Made by a program: the position numbers and the translations under genes. From NCBI GenBank assembly GCA_934130935.1, contig CAKOYQ010000017.1:1-27560 (forward strand): a stretch of 27,560 bases of DNA. Direction: 5' to 3'. Under the pieces are notes generated by a model, which was given only the letters and a program-made list of their open reading frames with translations, did no database searches and was not told the DNA's origin. Positions 1-7,179 of this stretch are shown here, one piece after another (the stretch's first letter is position 1; every line of letters begins with the position of its first letter). Origin of the DNA: an uncultured Clostridia bacterium. GTDB taxonomy: Bacteria; Bacillota; Clostridia; TANB77; CAG-508.

Positions 1-1
1 T

Positions 2-77
2 CGAGGCGTAGCGCAGTTGGTAGCGCGCGTGGTTTGGGACCATGAGGTCGCAGGTTCGATCCCTGTCGCCTCGACCA
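2..77 (+). tRNA. tRNA-Pro (anticodon UGG), integration target
   Basis: A full cloverleaf can be drawn. The 7-bp acceptor stem pairs 2-8 (CGAGGCG) with 67-73 (CGCCTCG), the anticodon loop TTTGGGA carries TGG, the T loop reads TTCGATC, and a discriminator A is followed by an encoded CCA (75-77). It is the only GC-rich gene and the only chromosomal gene in the window. Its 3' end is the core sequence repeated at 8755, 17175 and 24200, so it is the attachment gene for the array. The tRNA itself remains intact. Confidence 0.97.
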
Positions 78-79
78 TA
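65..79 (+). repeat. att core copy 1 (tRNA 3' end)
   Basis: The sequence GTCGCCTCGACCATA at the tRNA 3' end is the parental copy of the core. 11 bp of it (CGCCTCGACCA) recur at 8755-8765 and 15 bp recur at 17175 and 24200. It marks the left end of element 1. Confidence 0.9.
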
Positions 80-84
80 CGATA

Positions 85-163
85 GCAATTTTGAGGAAAC
101 TCAAGAAAATTGCAAAAGTCTGAAAGAGTATTAATCAAAGGAATTTGGTTAATACTCTTTTTC
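85..163 (+). terminator. Left-end inverted repeat and terminator of element 1
   Basis: The first hairpin pairs 85-95 with 100-113 (GCAATTTT with AAAATTGC, plus GAG with CTC). The second pairs AGAGTATTAA (125-134) with TTAATACTCT (149-158) and is followed by a T run, as in an intrinsic terminator. It lies just downstream of the tRNA and would end tRNA transcription before it enters the element. The rest of 164-300 is AT-rich with several GTTCTAAAA and GTTTTAAAA repeats. Confidence 0.75.
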
Positions 164-190
164 TATGTAGTTCTCAAAAATTCTATAAAA

Positions 191-266
191 AGTTTTAAAA
201 TAGTTCTAAAATATATGTTTTAAAAAAATTTTATATAAATAAAAAATGTTTTAAAAAGTTCTAAAA
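191..266 (+). repeat. Candidate arm-type sites, left end of element 1
   Basis: Short direct repeats of GTT(T/C)TAAAA start near 192, 203, 217, 248 and 258. The longer form ATGTTTTAAAA (215-225 and 246-256) recurs at 8684-8694, just inside the right end. This arrangement suits arm-binding sites of the element 1 integrase. The motif is AT-rich, so chance repetition is possible. Confidence 0.45.
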
Positions 267-314
267 AATTTCATAGAACTTTAAAGTGCTCTTTCATCTT
301 GGAAAGGAACAAAG

Positions 315-1244
315 ATGAAAGAAATAGATTATTATAAGAATAATGAAATATTAGAAAATAGTTATTATCAAATACCACAGGAATTATTTGTTAATAGCTT
401 ATATAAAGGAAAATTAAATTCAGATAGTAAAATATTATATGCTTTTTTGCTTGATAGATTATCACTATCACAAAGAAATCATTGGTTTGATGAATATGGT
501 AGGGTATATTTGATATTTACAAGAGAAGAAGTACAAAATAAACTTTGCTTATCTGAAAAAACAGTTACAAAAGCATTTAAACAATTATTAGAAGTAAATT
601 TAATTGCAGAGAAAAGACAAGGTTTAGGAAAACCTAATTTAATTTATGTTGGTAAAATTCAGCATGAAGAAATAATTGCTAATACTGAACAGGAAAATTT
701 ACAAGTCTTGAACAGTAAAAATTATGGCTCTGTAGAAGTAAAAAATACAACTCTTGATACGGAAATTTTACCTACAATCAATCCTAATAATATCAAAACT
801 AATATAATCAATACTGATTCTATCAATCCTAAAAGTAACGAAAAATGTATCGCATTAATGGATATAAAGGAAAAATCTAAACTAAATGAATTTACAAAAG
901 AAGAACAATCTATTTTAGAAGATGTAATAGAAAGGTTATATTATGCTGATAATTTAAAAGTTGGTAGTATTATGATTACTAATTCAAAGATATTATCAAA
1001 ACTACCTTTAATAAATAAAAATAATTTAATTCAATTATTAGATATTGCTAAAAATAGTAATAATGTTAAAAATATGACTAATTACTTGATGATTTGTTTA
1101 TATAATAATTTAGGAAATAGCAATATAAAATTACAAAATAAAACTGCTGTTTTTACTCGTGAATATGAAAGAAAATATCCAGATGGATTTTTCGATAGCT
1201 TATATGCTAACTTTGCTAGCAAAAATGCAATAGCAACTTCATAG
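315..1244 (+). CDS. repA: RepA_N-type replication initiator
   Basis: A 309-aa protein whose first ~115 residues match the RepA N-terminal winged-helix domain, including the segment LNSDSKILYAFLLDRLSLS and an HTH around residues 70-95 (LIFTREEVQNKL then SEKTVTKAF). The middle (about 120-195) is low-complexity Asn/Ile/Thr-rich linker. The C-terminus ends with a short motif LYANF (296-300) that recurs in the RepA proteins of elements 3 and 4. The start ATG is preceded by GGAAAGGA. The family initiates plasmid replication at iterons, usually inside or beside the gene. In an integrative element it may support replication of the excised circle. It is followed by the oriT and relaxase. Confidence 0.85.
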   Translation: MKEIDYYKNNEILENSYYQIPQELFVNSLYKGKLNSDSKILYAFLLDRLSLSQRNHWFDEYGRVYLIFTREEVQNKLCLSEKTVTKAFKQLLEVNLIAEKRQGLGKPNLIYVGKIQHEEIIANTEQENLQVLNSKNYGSVEVKNTTLDTEILPTINPNNIKTNIINTDSINPKSNEKCIALMDIKEKSKLNEFTKEEQSILEDVIERLYYADNLKVGSIMITNSKILSKLPLINKNNLIQLLDIAKNSNNVKNMTNYLMICLYNNLGNSNIKLQNKTAVFTREYERKYPDGFFDSLYANFASKNAIATS

Positions 1245-1404
1245 AAAATTGCTCTGATATGAAGTTGCAAGGATATGCTTTATAGCGCAACTTCACTTGA
1301 GTCAAAATAACTTGTTTATTTTGGCTCAAGCCTAAAAAATACTTTAGTTATTTTTTAGGAAAGGGTGCAGGATCTCCTGCCACACAGATAAGTTTTGAAA
1401 AAAA
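1245..1404 (+). other. Hairpin series upstream of oriT
   Basis: Four successive inverted repeats can be drawn: GAAGTTGC...GCAACTTC (about 1260-1292), CTTGAG..CTCAAG with arms TCAAAATAA/TTATTTTGG (about 1297-1330), CCTAAAAAAT..ATTTTTTAGG (about 1331-1360) and GCAGG-ATCT-CCTGC (about 1367-1380). Element 4 has hairpins in the same order but with different stem sequences, so the fold is kept while the bases change. Likely roles are oriT accessory structure or a single-strand origin. A structured RNA is also possible. Confidence 0.6.
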
Positions 1405-1426
1405 CTTGTCTAGTGTGTTAGACAAG
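1405..1426 (+). other. oriT: oriT of MobV type (nic region)
   Basis: A perfect 8-bp inverted repeat (CTTGTCTA and TAGACAAG) surrounds GTGTGT, giving the string TAGTGTGTTA. That string matches the nic region of the pMV158-type MobV oriT as I know it, where MobM cleaves after GTGTG. It lies 44 bp upstream of the relaxase start. The same core occurs before the element 4 mobV remnant at 25468. Confidence 0.8.
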
Positions 1427-1469
1427 AAAATCTTATATCGTATATTTGAGAAGGAGCAAGAAAGAATAT

Positions 1470-2693
1470 ATGAGCTATGCCATAATTAGAAATGAAAAAT
1501 TAACAAGGGCACAAGCTATGGGAGCATATAAGCATAATGAAAGAAAAACAAAAAATCATTCAAATAAAAATATAGATAGCAGTAGAACAGAACTAAATTA
1601 TTATTTAAATAAAAATGAATTAAGTTATATAAAAGAGTTTGATAGAATAAAGGAAAAATACAATTTAAAAGGTCAAATAAGAAGTAATAGCAATATAATG
1701 TGCGAAATGGTATTTACTTCTGACCAAAAATTCTTTACTGAAATAGGATACGAAGAAAGTAAAAGATATTTTAAAGAAAGTTATAACTTTATATGTAATT
1801 ACAAAAATTTAGGAGAGCAAAATATAATTTCAGCAGTAGTTCATATGGATGAAGATACACCACATATGCACCTATTATTTATTCCAGTAGTTCATACAAC
1901 TGATAAGCGAGGTAATAAAATAGATAAAGTTTGTTGTAGAGATTTTTGGAGAGGAAAAAATAGTTATAGAGATTTGCAAAATGCTTATTTCAAGCATATT
2001 TCTGAAAAAGGTTTTAAATTAGAAAGAGGAAAATTAGTTGAAGTAACCAACAGAGAACATTATTCTGTGCAAGAATACAAGAAAATCACCAATTTCGAAA
2101 ACACAAAGGAATTACTAAATAGCATTAAATTAGAACTACCAGAAACACCTGATATAAAAGATTTTAAAAAGATTATACTAAATAGAGATGAGAAAATAAA
2201 TAATGAAATAATAAAGCCTAAAGATGATTTAATAAAACAATTATACAACGAAAATCTATCACTTCATAAAGAATTATCAAAACAAACTACAATTATAGAT
2301 AAGGCTGAAAAATTTGAAAAAGAGCAAGAAAATTTGTTAAATTCAAATATGGAATTAAAAAACAAATGTAGAAATTTAGAATTAGATTTTTCGAATAAAG
2401 AGAAAGAATTAAAATATAAATATGAACATGAAACTTATAAAGTAGACTATCAATATCAAAAGATTATAAATAAATTAGAAAAGGAAAATAACTATTTAAA
2501 GAAAGTTATTGAGAAATTTAAAGTTACGGTTCAAAAGTTTATTTCTTGGGTATGTCACAAATTTTCTGCACCATCTGAAGATTCTTTAGTAAGAAACTTT
2601 GAAAGAGAAACATATATTAATTTTGATGTTGAAAAACAACTTGATATAAAGGGGTATGAAAGGCAGAAAGAAAATGAATTAGAACTATATTAA
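1470..2693 (+). CDS. mobV: MobV family relaxase (Mob/Pre)
   Basis: A 407-aa plasmid mobilization relaxase that nicks oriT and pilots the strand during conjugal transfer. The start is set at ATG 1470 (MSYAIIRNEKLTR, the usual MobV opening) and not the in-frame TTG at 1446. The metal-binding signature HxDExxPHxH is complete (HMDEDTPHMH, H125 to H134). The N-terminal catalytic domain spans about 1-200. A long coiled coil at about 255-350 is followed by a C-terminal segment with WVCHKF. It sits directly downstream of its oriT. No secretion genes are present, so it must borrow a conjugation machine. Confidence 0.92.
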   Translation: MSYAIIRNEKLTRAQAMGAYKHNERKTKNHSNKNIDSSRTELNYYLNKNELSYIKEFDRIKEKYNLKGQIRSNSNIMCEMVFTSDQKFFTEIGYEESKRYFKESYNFICNYKNLGEQNIISAVVHMDEDTPHMHLLFIPVVHTTDKRGNKIDKVCCRDFWRGKNSYRDLQNAYFKHISEKGFKLERGKLVEVTNREHYSVQEYKKITNFENTKELLNSIKLELPETPDIKDFKKIILNRDEKINNEIIKPKDDLIKQLYNENLSLHKELSKQTTIIDKAEKFEKEQENLLNSNMELKNKCRNLELDFSNKEKELKYKYEHETYKVDYQYQKIINKLEKENNYLKKVIEKFKVTVQKFISWVCHKFSAPSEDSLVRNFERETYINFDVEKQLDIKGYERQKENELELY

Positions 2694-2726
2694 ATTTTAA
2701 TATAAAAGTAGAGTATATTGAAATCA

Positions 2727-2909
2727 TTAATCATTATTTTCTTCCTTTACATTTTCTAAAGCAACCCTTACAGCTTCTATTACAAAAGCAGTAAAAGTAC
2801 AATCCTTGCCTTTTATAGTTGCTTCAACTTCATCAATTACATCATTTGGAAATCTAATACATTTATTTGTAGTTGGTGGGACTGACGGTATTTTAAACTT
2901 TTTCATCAT
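2727..2909 (-). CDS. Small ribbon-helix-helix-like regulator
   Basis: A 60-aa protein starting at the first ATG of an ATG-ATG pair at 2909, preceded by AGAGGAGA. An upstream in-frame extension is hydrophobic and lacks an RBS, so it is not used. The pattern of a short strand (TTNKCIRFP), a helix (NDVIDEVEATI) and a second helix (CTFTAFVIEAVRVALENV) suits an RHH DNA-binding protein of the Arc/MetJ or CopG kind. It is divergent from the FxLYD gene. A perfect 13-bp inverted repeat (2921-2983) lies between them and is the obvious operator candidate. It resembles an antitoxin, but the neighbour is not a known toxin. Confidence 0.65.
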   Translation of the reverse strand: MMKKFKIPSVPPTTNKCIRFPNDVIDEVEATIKGKDCTFTAFVIEAVRVALENVKEENND

Positions 2910-2920
2910 ATATCTCCTCT

Positions 2921-2983
2921 GCAATACATTTGTATATAGTATAAGCAATAAATATATTTTTATCTGCATAACAAATGTATTGC
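2921..2983. promoter_or_regulatory. 13-bp inverted repeat operator, divergent intergenic region
   Basis: GCAATACATTTGT (2921-2933) and ACAAATGTATTGC (2971-2983) are perfect inverted copies separated by 37 bp. The right copy covers the -35 of the FxLYD promoter and the left copy lies next to the RBS of the RHH gene. A dimeric repressor could bind each half and control both genes. Confidence 0.65.
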
Positions 2984-3008
2984 AATATTTTACAAATTAT
3001 GATAAAAT
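2980..3008 (+). promoter_or_regulatory. Promoter of FxLYD gene
   Basis: TTGCAA (2980-2985), 17-bp spacer, TAAAAT (3003-3008), followed by an RBS GAAAGGGGTG and ATG 3038. The -35 lies within the right arm of the RHH operator candidate. Confidence 0.6.
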
Positions 3009-3037
3009 TTATAAAAAATAGAAAGGGGTGATTTTTT

Positions 3038-3445
3038 ATGTCTGATAATTCTGAAAAAGTAAAAAAACCAATTTATAAAAAATGGTGGTTTTGGTTAATC
3101 ATAATTGTTATTGTAATAGCAATAGCAGGTTCTCAAGGGGAAACTCCAACGTCTTCAGCAGAGCAAAAGCAAACTCAAACTCAAGAAAAATTTTCACTAA
3201 TTGATAGTGAAGGAAGTTATGACGGTTTTGCATACTATGTAAATGGAACTATAAAAAATAATACAAATAAACAATATTCATATGTTCAAGTAACTTTTAA
3301 TTTATACGATGCAAGTGGAGCTCAAATTGGGACTGCAATGGCAAACATTAATAATTTAGAAGGAAACAGCACTTGGAAATTTAAAGCTATAGGTGGTACA
3401 GAAAATGCTTCCAGCTATAAATTAGCTGAAATAACAGGTTGGTAA
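3038..3445 (+). CDS. Membrane-anchored FxLYD domain protein
   Basis: A 135-aa protein with a basic N-terminus (KKPIYKKWW), one transmembrane helix at about residues 17-32 and a Ser/Thr/Gln-rich linker (35-50). The extracytoplasmic domain has the pattern YYVNGTIKNNTNKQYSYVQVTFNLYDASGAQIG (67-99), which contains the F-x-LYD motif (FNLYD). FxLYD domains are small beta-sandwiches on cell-surface or secreted proteins with no assigned reaction. The N-terminal helix is not followed by a lipobox Cys, so it is likely a single-pass anchor. It is divergent from, and likely repressed by, the RHH gene product. Confidence 0.7.
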   Translation: MSDNSEKVKKPIYKKWWFWLIIIVIVIAIAGSQGETPTSSAEQKQTQTQEKFSLIDSEGSYDGFAYYVNGTIKNNTNKQYSYVQVTFNLYDASGAQIGTAMANINNLEGNSTWKFKAIGGTENASSYKLAEITGW

Positions 3446-3536
3446 AAAAATTAAAAAATATTTATATTTAATACAATTTGTAGTATAATTTTAATAAATT
3501 AAAGAATAATATATATTATAAATAATATTATTTATA

Positions 3537-3606
3537 TTGGTCTCACAAGGACCAAACCCGTGTAGACGCTGAGCGTCGCAAAAAGCCATTCAAACGAATG
3601 GCTTTT
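3537..3606 (+). ncRNA. Hairpin-rich intergenic region ending in terminator (candidate ncRNA)
   Basis: Three hairpins in a row: TTGGTC-TCACAAG-GACCAA (3537-3555), GACGC-TGA-GCGTC (3565-3577) and AAAAGCCATTC-AAAC-GAATGGCTTTT (3581-3606). The last is a strong intrinsic terminator usable on both strands between convergent genes. The GC-rich middle part stands out in AT-rich surroundings, and a related pattern occurs at 4284-4340. It could simply be the 3' UTR of the FxLYD mRNA. The terminator is secure, the separate RNA is speculative. Confidence 0.4.
3581..3606. terminator. Bidirectional intrinsic terminator
   Basis: An 11-bp perfect stem with a 4-nt loop, A run on one side and T run on the other. 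It lies between the ends of the FxLYD gene and the leftward gene ending at 3615. Confidence 0.85.
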
Positions 3607-3614
3607 TACTATAT

Positions 3615-4094
3615 TTATTTCTTTTTATAACTTTTTTTACCTATTCCACTTATCGCATCAGCACATAATTTTGTTAAAGGTTCTCCAATAGCTGCTTTGT
3701 AATTGAATCCTAATAGTTGCATAGTTTTTAATGTATCTACACTTATAAGTTCTTTTAATTGTTCAAGTGATTCTATATTCTCCGATTGAGGAGACATTAC
3801 TTTAAATATCTCTAAAACTTTTTCAACTGTATTGTGAAGATGCTCTATATCTTCATCACTTATTACAACTTTTTCTAATTCTTCTTTGTATGCTTGTGCA
3901 ATTCGTATAGCCTCTTCTCTCTCAGATAATAACTGACTAATAATTTCATCATAAGTATTTCTTAAATTGTCTATATTTTTTTCATTTTTTACTGACTCAA
4001 CTTTACTATGTATTAATGTAGCAGTTCCTTTAACTGCTAATGTAGTTAAATTAGTTCCCATTTCAGTTAATATATTTATAGTAGATAAATCCAT
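3615..4094 (-). CDS. Unrecognised helical protein
   Basis: A 159-aa protein with a good RBS (GGAGG) before its ATG. It is predicted mostly helical. An N-terminal amphipathic stretch (3-27) is followed by a charged coiled-coil-like region (30-75), then a compact helical part ending LLGFNYKAAIGEPLTKLCADAI (about 128-149) and a Lys-rich tail. No catalytic motif is visible. I do not recognise a named family. It has its own spacer on both sides, each with a GC-rich hairpin group, and sits beside the DUF3800 operon on the same strand. Confidence 0.6.
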   Translation of the reverse strand: MDLSTINILTEMGTNLTTLAVKGTATLIHSKVESVKNEKNIDNLRNTYDEIISQLLSEREEAIRIAQAYKEELEKVVISDEDIEHLHNTVEKVLEIFKVMSPQSENIESLEQLKELISVDTLKTMQLLGFNYKAAIGEPLTKLCADAISGIGKKSYKKK

Positions 4095-4133
4095 TTTATT
4101 CCCTCCAATTATATTATTATTATAGTTTAAAAT

Positions 4134-4162
4134 TTGACTTTATTTACATAATATGATACAAT
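4134..4162 (+). promoter_or_regulatory. Orphan rightward promoter
   Basis: TTGACT (4134-4139), 17-bp spacer, TACAAT (4157-4162). No rightward ORF follows. The downstream 170 nt end in a GC-rich hairpin with a U-rich tail at 4311-4340. The gene at 3615-4094 is on the other strand, so this promoter, if real, drives a non-coding RNA. Confidence 0.45.
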
Positions 4163-4169
4163 AAATTTA

Positions 4170-4340
4170 GAAATTTTAAGAATTCCTATTGAATTCTAAA
4201 ATTTTTTGTGATATATAATAATAAAAAGTATCAAATTAAATTTATTGAGCATATTATTATTATAAATAATATATTATTTTTCCAATTACCATTTGGGTAG
4301 TTAGGACCAGCGGCGTCGCAAGCGACAGCCGTTTATTTTA
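4170..4340 (+). ncRNA. Candidate small RNA with GC-rich terminal hairpins
   Basis: It begins just after the promoter-like 4134-4162. It contains a hairpin AAATTTTAAGAATTC-GAATTCTAAAATTT (about 4172-4206), a wobble stem AATTACC/GGTAGTT (4284-4302), then AGGACCAG and a stem CGGC-GTCGC-AA-GCGAC-A-GCCG (4311-4331) followed by TTTATTTTA. The end overlaps the 3' end of the leftward nuclease-like gene in antisense. AGGACCA and GCGTCGCAA also occur in the region at 3537-3606. The family is unknown. Confidence 0.35.
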
Positions 4341-4953
4341 TTATTTCAGAATTTTTTGAGCTATATTCTTTATCTAATGTTTTCTTTTGTTTATATTCAA
4401 ATACAGGATATGCTGTAATAAAATAATATGTATTTTCAGTTTCCTTGAGAATAATCAAATAATCATTTTTTTCATACTGGTATCTTATTTTTATATTTGT
4501 TTCTATTTCTCTTTTGGAGCTTAAAGCTCTAGTTTTCCATACTTTAATGTTAGAATCATTATTAGTAGTCTTTTCTATTATCTCACTAAACCATTCTATT
4601 GTAGCCATTCTATAAATACATTTATCCCTTGTAATGTTACGAATATTTATAGGATAATTATGTTCAATACAATTTGCACATTTATTACTATAAATTGTAT
4701 TATTACAAGGTTTAATATTATAAAAACTATCTGAAGAGTTTCTTCTTTTTAAATCTTTATTTTCTAAACTTGCCATATGCCAAAAATCAATACTATAATT
4801 TTCAATGGTGTCTTTAGAAAAATATATTGCTTTATCAAATAATTTAGAAACAATACAATTACTAATATATACTTTATTAGCAGTTTTAGCAATAGTATTA
4901 ATATCTTGCAAATCAATTTTTTCTTTATTAATTTCAAATTTTTGTAATTCCAT
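4333..4953 (-). CDS. RelE/PBECR-like nuclease domain protein
   Basis: A 206-aa protein. The C-terminal segment at 154-197 (IKIRYQYEKNDYLIILKETENTYYFITAYPVFEY, then KKTLDKEY) resembles the last strands of RelE-like nucleases grouped as phage Barnase-EndoU-ColicinE5/D-RelE-like (PBECR), where an ITAY segment and a following Lys/Glu-rich helix are typical. A Cys pair (C92, C95) with C83 and C112, plus the segment IYRMATIEWFSEIIE (113-127), suggests a metal-stabilised N-terminal part. Its start overlaps the stop of the DUF3800 gene, so the two are translationally coupled. The likely role is an RNA-cutting effector, inferred only. Confidence 0.5.
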   Translation of the reverse strand: MELQKFEINKEKIDLQDINTIAKTANKVYISNCIVSKLFDKAIYFSKDTIENYSIDFWHMASLENKDLKRRNSSDSFYNIKPCNNTIYSNKCANCIEHNYPINIRNITRDKCIYRMATIEWFSEIIEKTTNNDSNIKVWKTRALSSKREIETNIKIRYQYEKNDYLIILKETENTYYFITAYPVFEYKQKKTLDKEYSSKNSEIIK

Positions 4954-5678
4954 TATTTATCCTCTTTTCTAGGTGACCATATGAAAATATTAAATTTTGA
5001 TTCAAATGGAGAAGTTGTTTTGGAAATACTTTTGTTGAATTTTTCTTCAATATATCTTACAATTTCTTTTTTAGCTTCACCTTTTTCTTTATCTAAATAT
5101 CCTCTACTTTTATACCCTACTGCCCCCATTACTACATCTAATAACTGCATTAATTCAGATTCTTTTGAATTAATTTGTTTTATTTTAAAATTAAAATGTT
5201 CGGAATCATTAAAACTTTTTTTAGTCTTTATAATATCTTTTACTTTATTCATTTTGTATGTGGTATATTTATCCTTCTCATCATAAAGCATATAGTAATC
5301 GTAATTAGAATCTATAAATTTATCTAGTAAATAATAATACATTTTATAATACCATTCTTGATAATCTCCGCTATTATATTTATCATTATTCAAATCTTCT
5401 TTATTTTTAGCAACTAAAATCCTAATTCTTATATCATCATTGTTATAAAAATAATTTATGAGTTCTTTATAGTATTCAAGTTTAGATTTTGAAGTTTTTA
5501 CCCATTTAGTTTCGTATTTAGAATTAATAAAATACTTATTTTTTAAATTTCTTAACTCTTTTACAATTTGTTCTTTTTTTTCATAACTACATCCAATTGC
5601 TCCTAATAGAGTTATAGGTTCATATTCCAAAGGACAACTTTCGTCACAATAAATTAAATAATCTGATTTTACTTTCAA
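4953..5678 (-). CDS. DUF3800 family protein (RNase H-like fold)
   Basis: A 241-aa protein. The opening YLIYCDESCP (7-16) with D12 and E13 is the DUF3800 signature. Further conserved acidic positions are D133 (YDYYMLYDEKD) and D181 in SELMQLLDVVMGAVG. The arrangement fits an RNase H-like nuclease core. DUF3800 proteins are common in mobile elements, and their substrate is not established. Downstream it overlaps the RelE-like gene by one base. Upstream it follows the DUF6076 gene by 11 bp with an AGGAGGTA RBS. The tight spacing indicates a three-gene operon acting as one unit. Confidence 0.75.
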   Translation of the reverse strand: MKVKSDYLIYCDESCPLEYEPITLLGAIGCSYEKKEQIVKELRNLKNKYFINSKYETKWVKTSKSKLEYYKELINYFYNNDDIRIRILVAKNKEDLNNDKYNSGDYQEWYYKMYYYLLDKFIDSNYDYYMLYDEKDKYTTYKMNKVKDIIKTKKSFNDSEHFNFKIKQINSKESELMQLLDVVMGAVGYKSRGYLDKEKGEAKKEIVRYIEEKFNKSISKTTSPFESKFNIFIWSPRKEDK

Positions 5679-5689
5679 AATAATACCTC

Positions 5690-6793
5690 CTATTTATTTT
5701 CTATCATCCACTTATACAACTCATCTTCTGTAACTTTGCCTTGCTTATAATCTCTTATTTTACTTTGTGCAAGTTTTTTCCAACTATCAAAATCCTTTTT
5801 TAATTTTTTATTGTTATCACTTCTAGCAACTTCCATAAACTTCTTTTGATATGCTTTTCTATATTCTAGTAATGCAGGTATTTTTTCTAAATTCTTTTTA
5901 TATGTTTGTTTTGCTCCTTTTTCTCTACAACTTTTTCCATCTTCATTTGGTAAATCACAATATATTTCATCTTGTCTAACTGATGGAACAAAATATCTAC
6001 CACAATATTGACATCTTTTAATTGGTAAATTAGAATTTTTGACAAACTGCTCTAATACCACAAAAATAATATTACTTAATTTTTCACTTGTATAAACATT
6101 AGTCATTGGTATAAAAGAAGCATCCTGATCTAGTTCTTCAGTTAGCTTATTTAATGATTGTCCACCATATTTTAAATATTTATCTGAATATGTATCTAAA
6201 ATAACTTCTATCTCACTTGAATATGAATATACATCGTTGTGATGTGTTACTAAAGAAGCTATAAATTTTGAACTTGGTTTGCTATTTTTTAGTTCTTCAT
6301 TTCCATTTATATTATATACAAAATCTACACATTTTCTAAAGTTATATTGCATATCTGATAAATATCCATAACTGTCTTCATATACTCTTTTCATTATTTT
6401 CACTAATTCTTCTTCAGACTTATATGTGCTTATTAATTCTTTAGCAGGCACATATTCTTTTAATAATTCAAATCCATACAAATAGAAAAATGTATTATAT
6501 GCTTTATCAAAGTTTGAGAAATCTGCGTTTAATAGGTTTATTAAAATTCTTCCAAACTGTTCAGAAAAAGGATAAAGAATAGTTGCTGGATGTTTTGGTG
6601 CAGAGTCTTTTTTACTTGGTTTCTTTTTATAAAAATCTTTTCCTTGTATTATTTTTCTTTTATAATTTTTTAAATCATCGTCAAAATCAGTTTTATACAT
6701 ATATAAAGGTGTTGAATAATATTCTTCTTTAGAGTTTATATCAAACCATATATAAAATCCTTCATTAAAAGAATATTGAGGTAATTTACGCAT
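5690..6793 (-). CDS. DUF6076-like protein with C-terminal zinc finger
   Basis: A 367-aa protein. A large helical N-terminal part of no known function is followed by a Cys-rich segment RCQYCGRYFVPSVRQDEIYC (about 265-285) and a further Cys (SCREKG), then a basic helical tail. Such a CxxCxxxF...C finger with an RQ-type helix is seen in DUF6076 and similar SPOR-like small-RNA or DNA binding families, and I assign it by resemblance. It is the first gene of the leftward operon with DUF3800 and the RelE-like protein. Its start (RBS AGGGGG) is divergent from xis, with about 170 bp between. Confidence 0.6.
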   Translation of the reverse strand: MRKLPQYSFNEGFYIWFDINSKEEYYSTPLYMYKTDFDDDLKNYKRKIIQGKDFYKKKPSKKDSAPKHPATILYPFSEQFGRILINLLNADFSNFDKAYNTFFYLYGFELLKEYVPAKELISTYKSEEELVKIMKRVYEDSYGYLSDMQYNFRKCVDFVYNINGNEELKNSKPSSKFIASLVTHHNDVYSYSSEIEVILDTYSDKYLKYGGQSLNKLTEELDQDASFIPMTNVYTSEKLSNIIFVVLEQFVKNSNLPIKRCQYCGRYFVPSVRQDEIYCDLPNEDGKSCREKGAKQTYKKNLEKIPALLEYRKAYQKKFMEVARSDNNKKLKKDFDSWKKLAQSKIRDYKQGKVTEDELYKWMIENK

Positions 6794-6850
6794 TTTTTAA
6801 TCCCCCTAAAAATAAAATGTGAAATATTTCAAAATATTTTTATAAATATG

Positions 6851-6879
6851 TTGACAAATATAAAATATGATTATATAAT
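6851..6879 (+). promoter_or_regulatory. Consensus promoter P1 upstream of xis
   Basis: TTGACA (6851-6856), 17-bp spacer, TATAAT (6874-6879), both boxes at full consensus. It lies 90 bp upstream of the xis start and drives xis and int. Confidence 0.8.
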
Positions 6880-6901
6880 CAATTTACAATTTTAAATAGT
6901 T

Positions 6902-6936
6902 TTGACAAATCTCTCACAATATAGTTATACTATATT
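6902..6936 (+). promoter_or_regulatory. Promoter P2 and palindromic operator upstream of xis
   Basis: TTGACA (6902-6907) with TATACT (6926-6931) at 18 bp is a second promoter in tandem. A palindrome AATATAGT-TAT-ACTATATT (6918-6936) covers its -10, so a repressor bound there would shut off excision genes. Confidence 0.6.
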
Positions 6937-6969
6937 AAATAAGTATTGTCAAGGAAAGGAGGTAAAAAT

Positions 6970-7167
6970 ATGCAGAAATTAGAAGAAATCGACATTAAAC
7001 TATATTCAACAGATGATGTATGCAAATTATTGCATATTGGAAAACAAAAGTGTTTGCAATTATTTCATCAAGAAGATTTTCCAAGTATAAAAATAGGCAG
7101 AAAATTTTGGATAAAAGCTGATTGTTTAAATGAATTTTTAAGCCATAAAAGAATTATGGTCGAATAA
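6970..7167 (+). CDS. xis: Excisionase (MerR-like helix-turn-helix)
   Basis: A 65-aa protein started at ATG 6970 with RBS AAAGGAGG seven bases upstream, in preference to the TTG at 6946. It has the winged-helix Xis pattern, with an N-terminal helix (YSTDDVCKLLHIGKQKCLQLF), the wing segment DFPSIKIGRKFWIKADCLNEFL and a basic end. Xis bends DNA at the attachment sites and turns Int from integration to excision. It is followed by int after a 146-bp spacer holding two inverted repeats. A close relative lies at 22435. Confidence 0.85.
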   Translation: MQKLEEIDIKLYSTDDVCKLLHIGKQKCLQLFHQEDFPSIKIGRKFWIKADCLNEFLSHKRIMVE

Positions 7168-7179
7168 AAAAGAAAGAAG

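Noticed and set aside
1446..1469. Upstream TTG start for the element 1 MobV
   Set aside because: The RBS falls inside this extension and homologous MobV proteins start at MSYAI, as does the element 4 copy.
3038..3445. FxLYD protein as a toxin paired with the RHH regulator
   Set aside because: Genes are divergent and the FxLYD domain is a known extracytoplasmic beta-sandwich, so a classical toxin-antitoxin pair is not supported.
4981..5286. 101-aa rightward frame opposite the DUF3800 gene
   Set aside because: Antisense shadow of a well supported gene, with no start signal.
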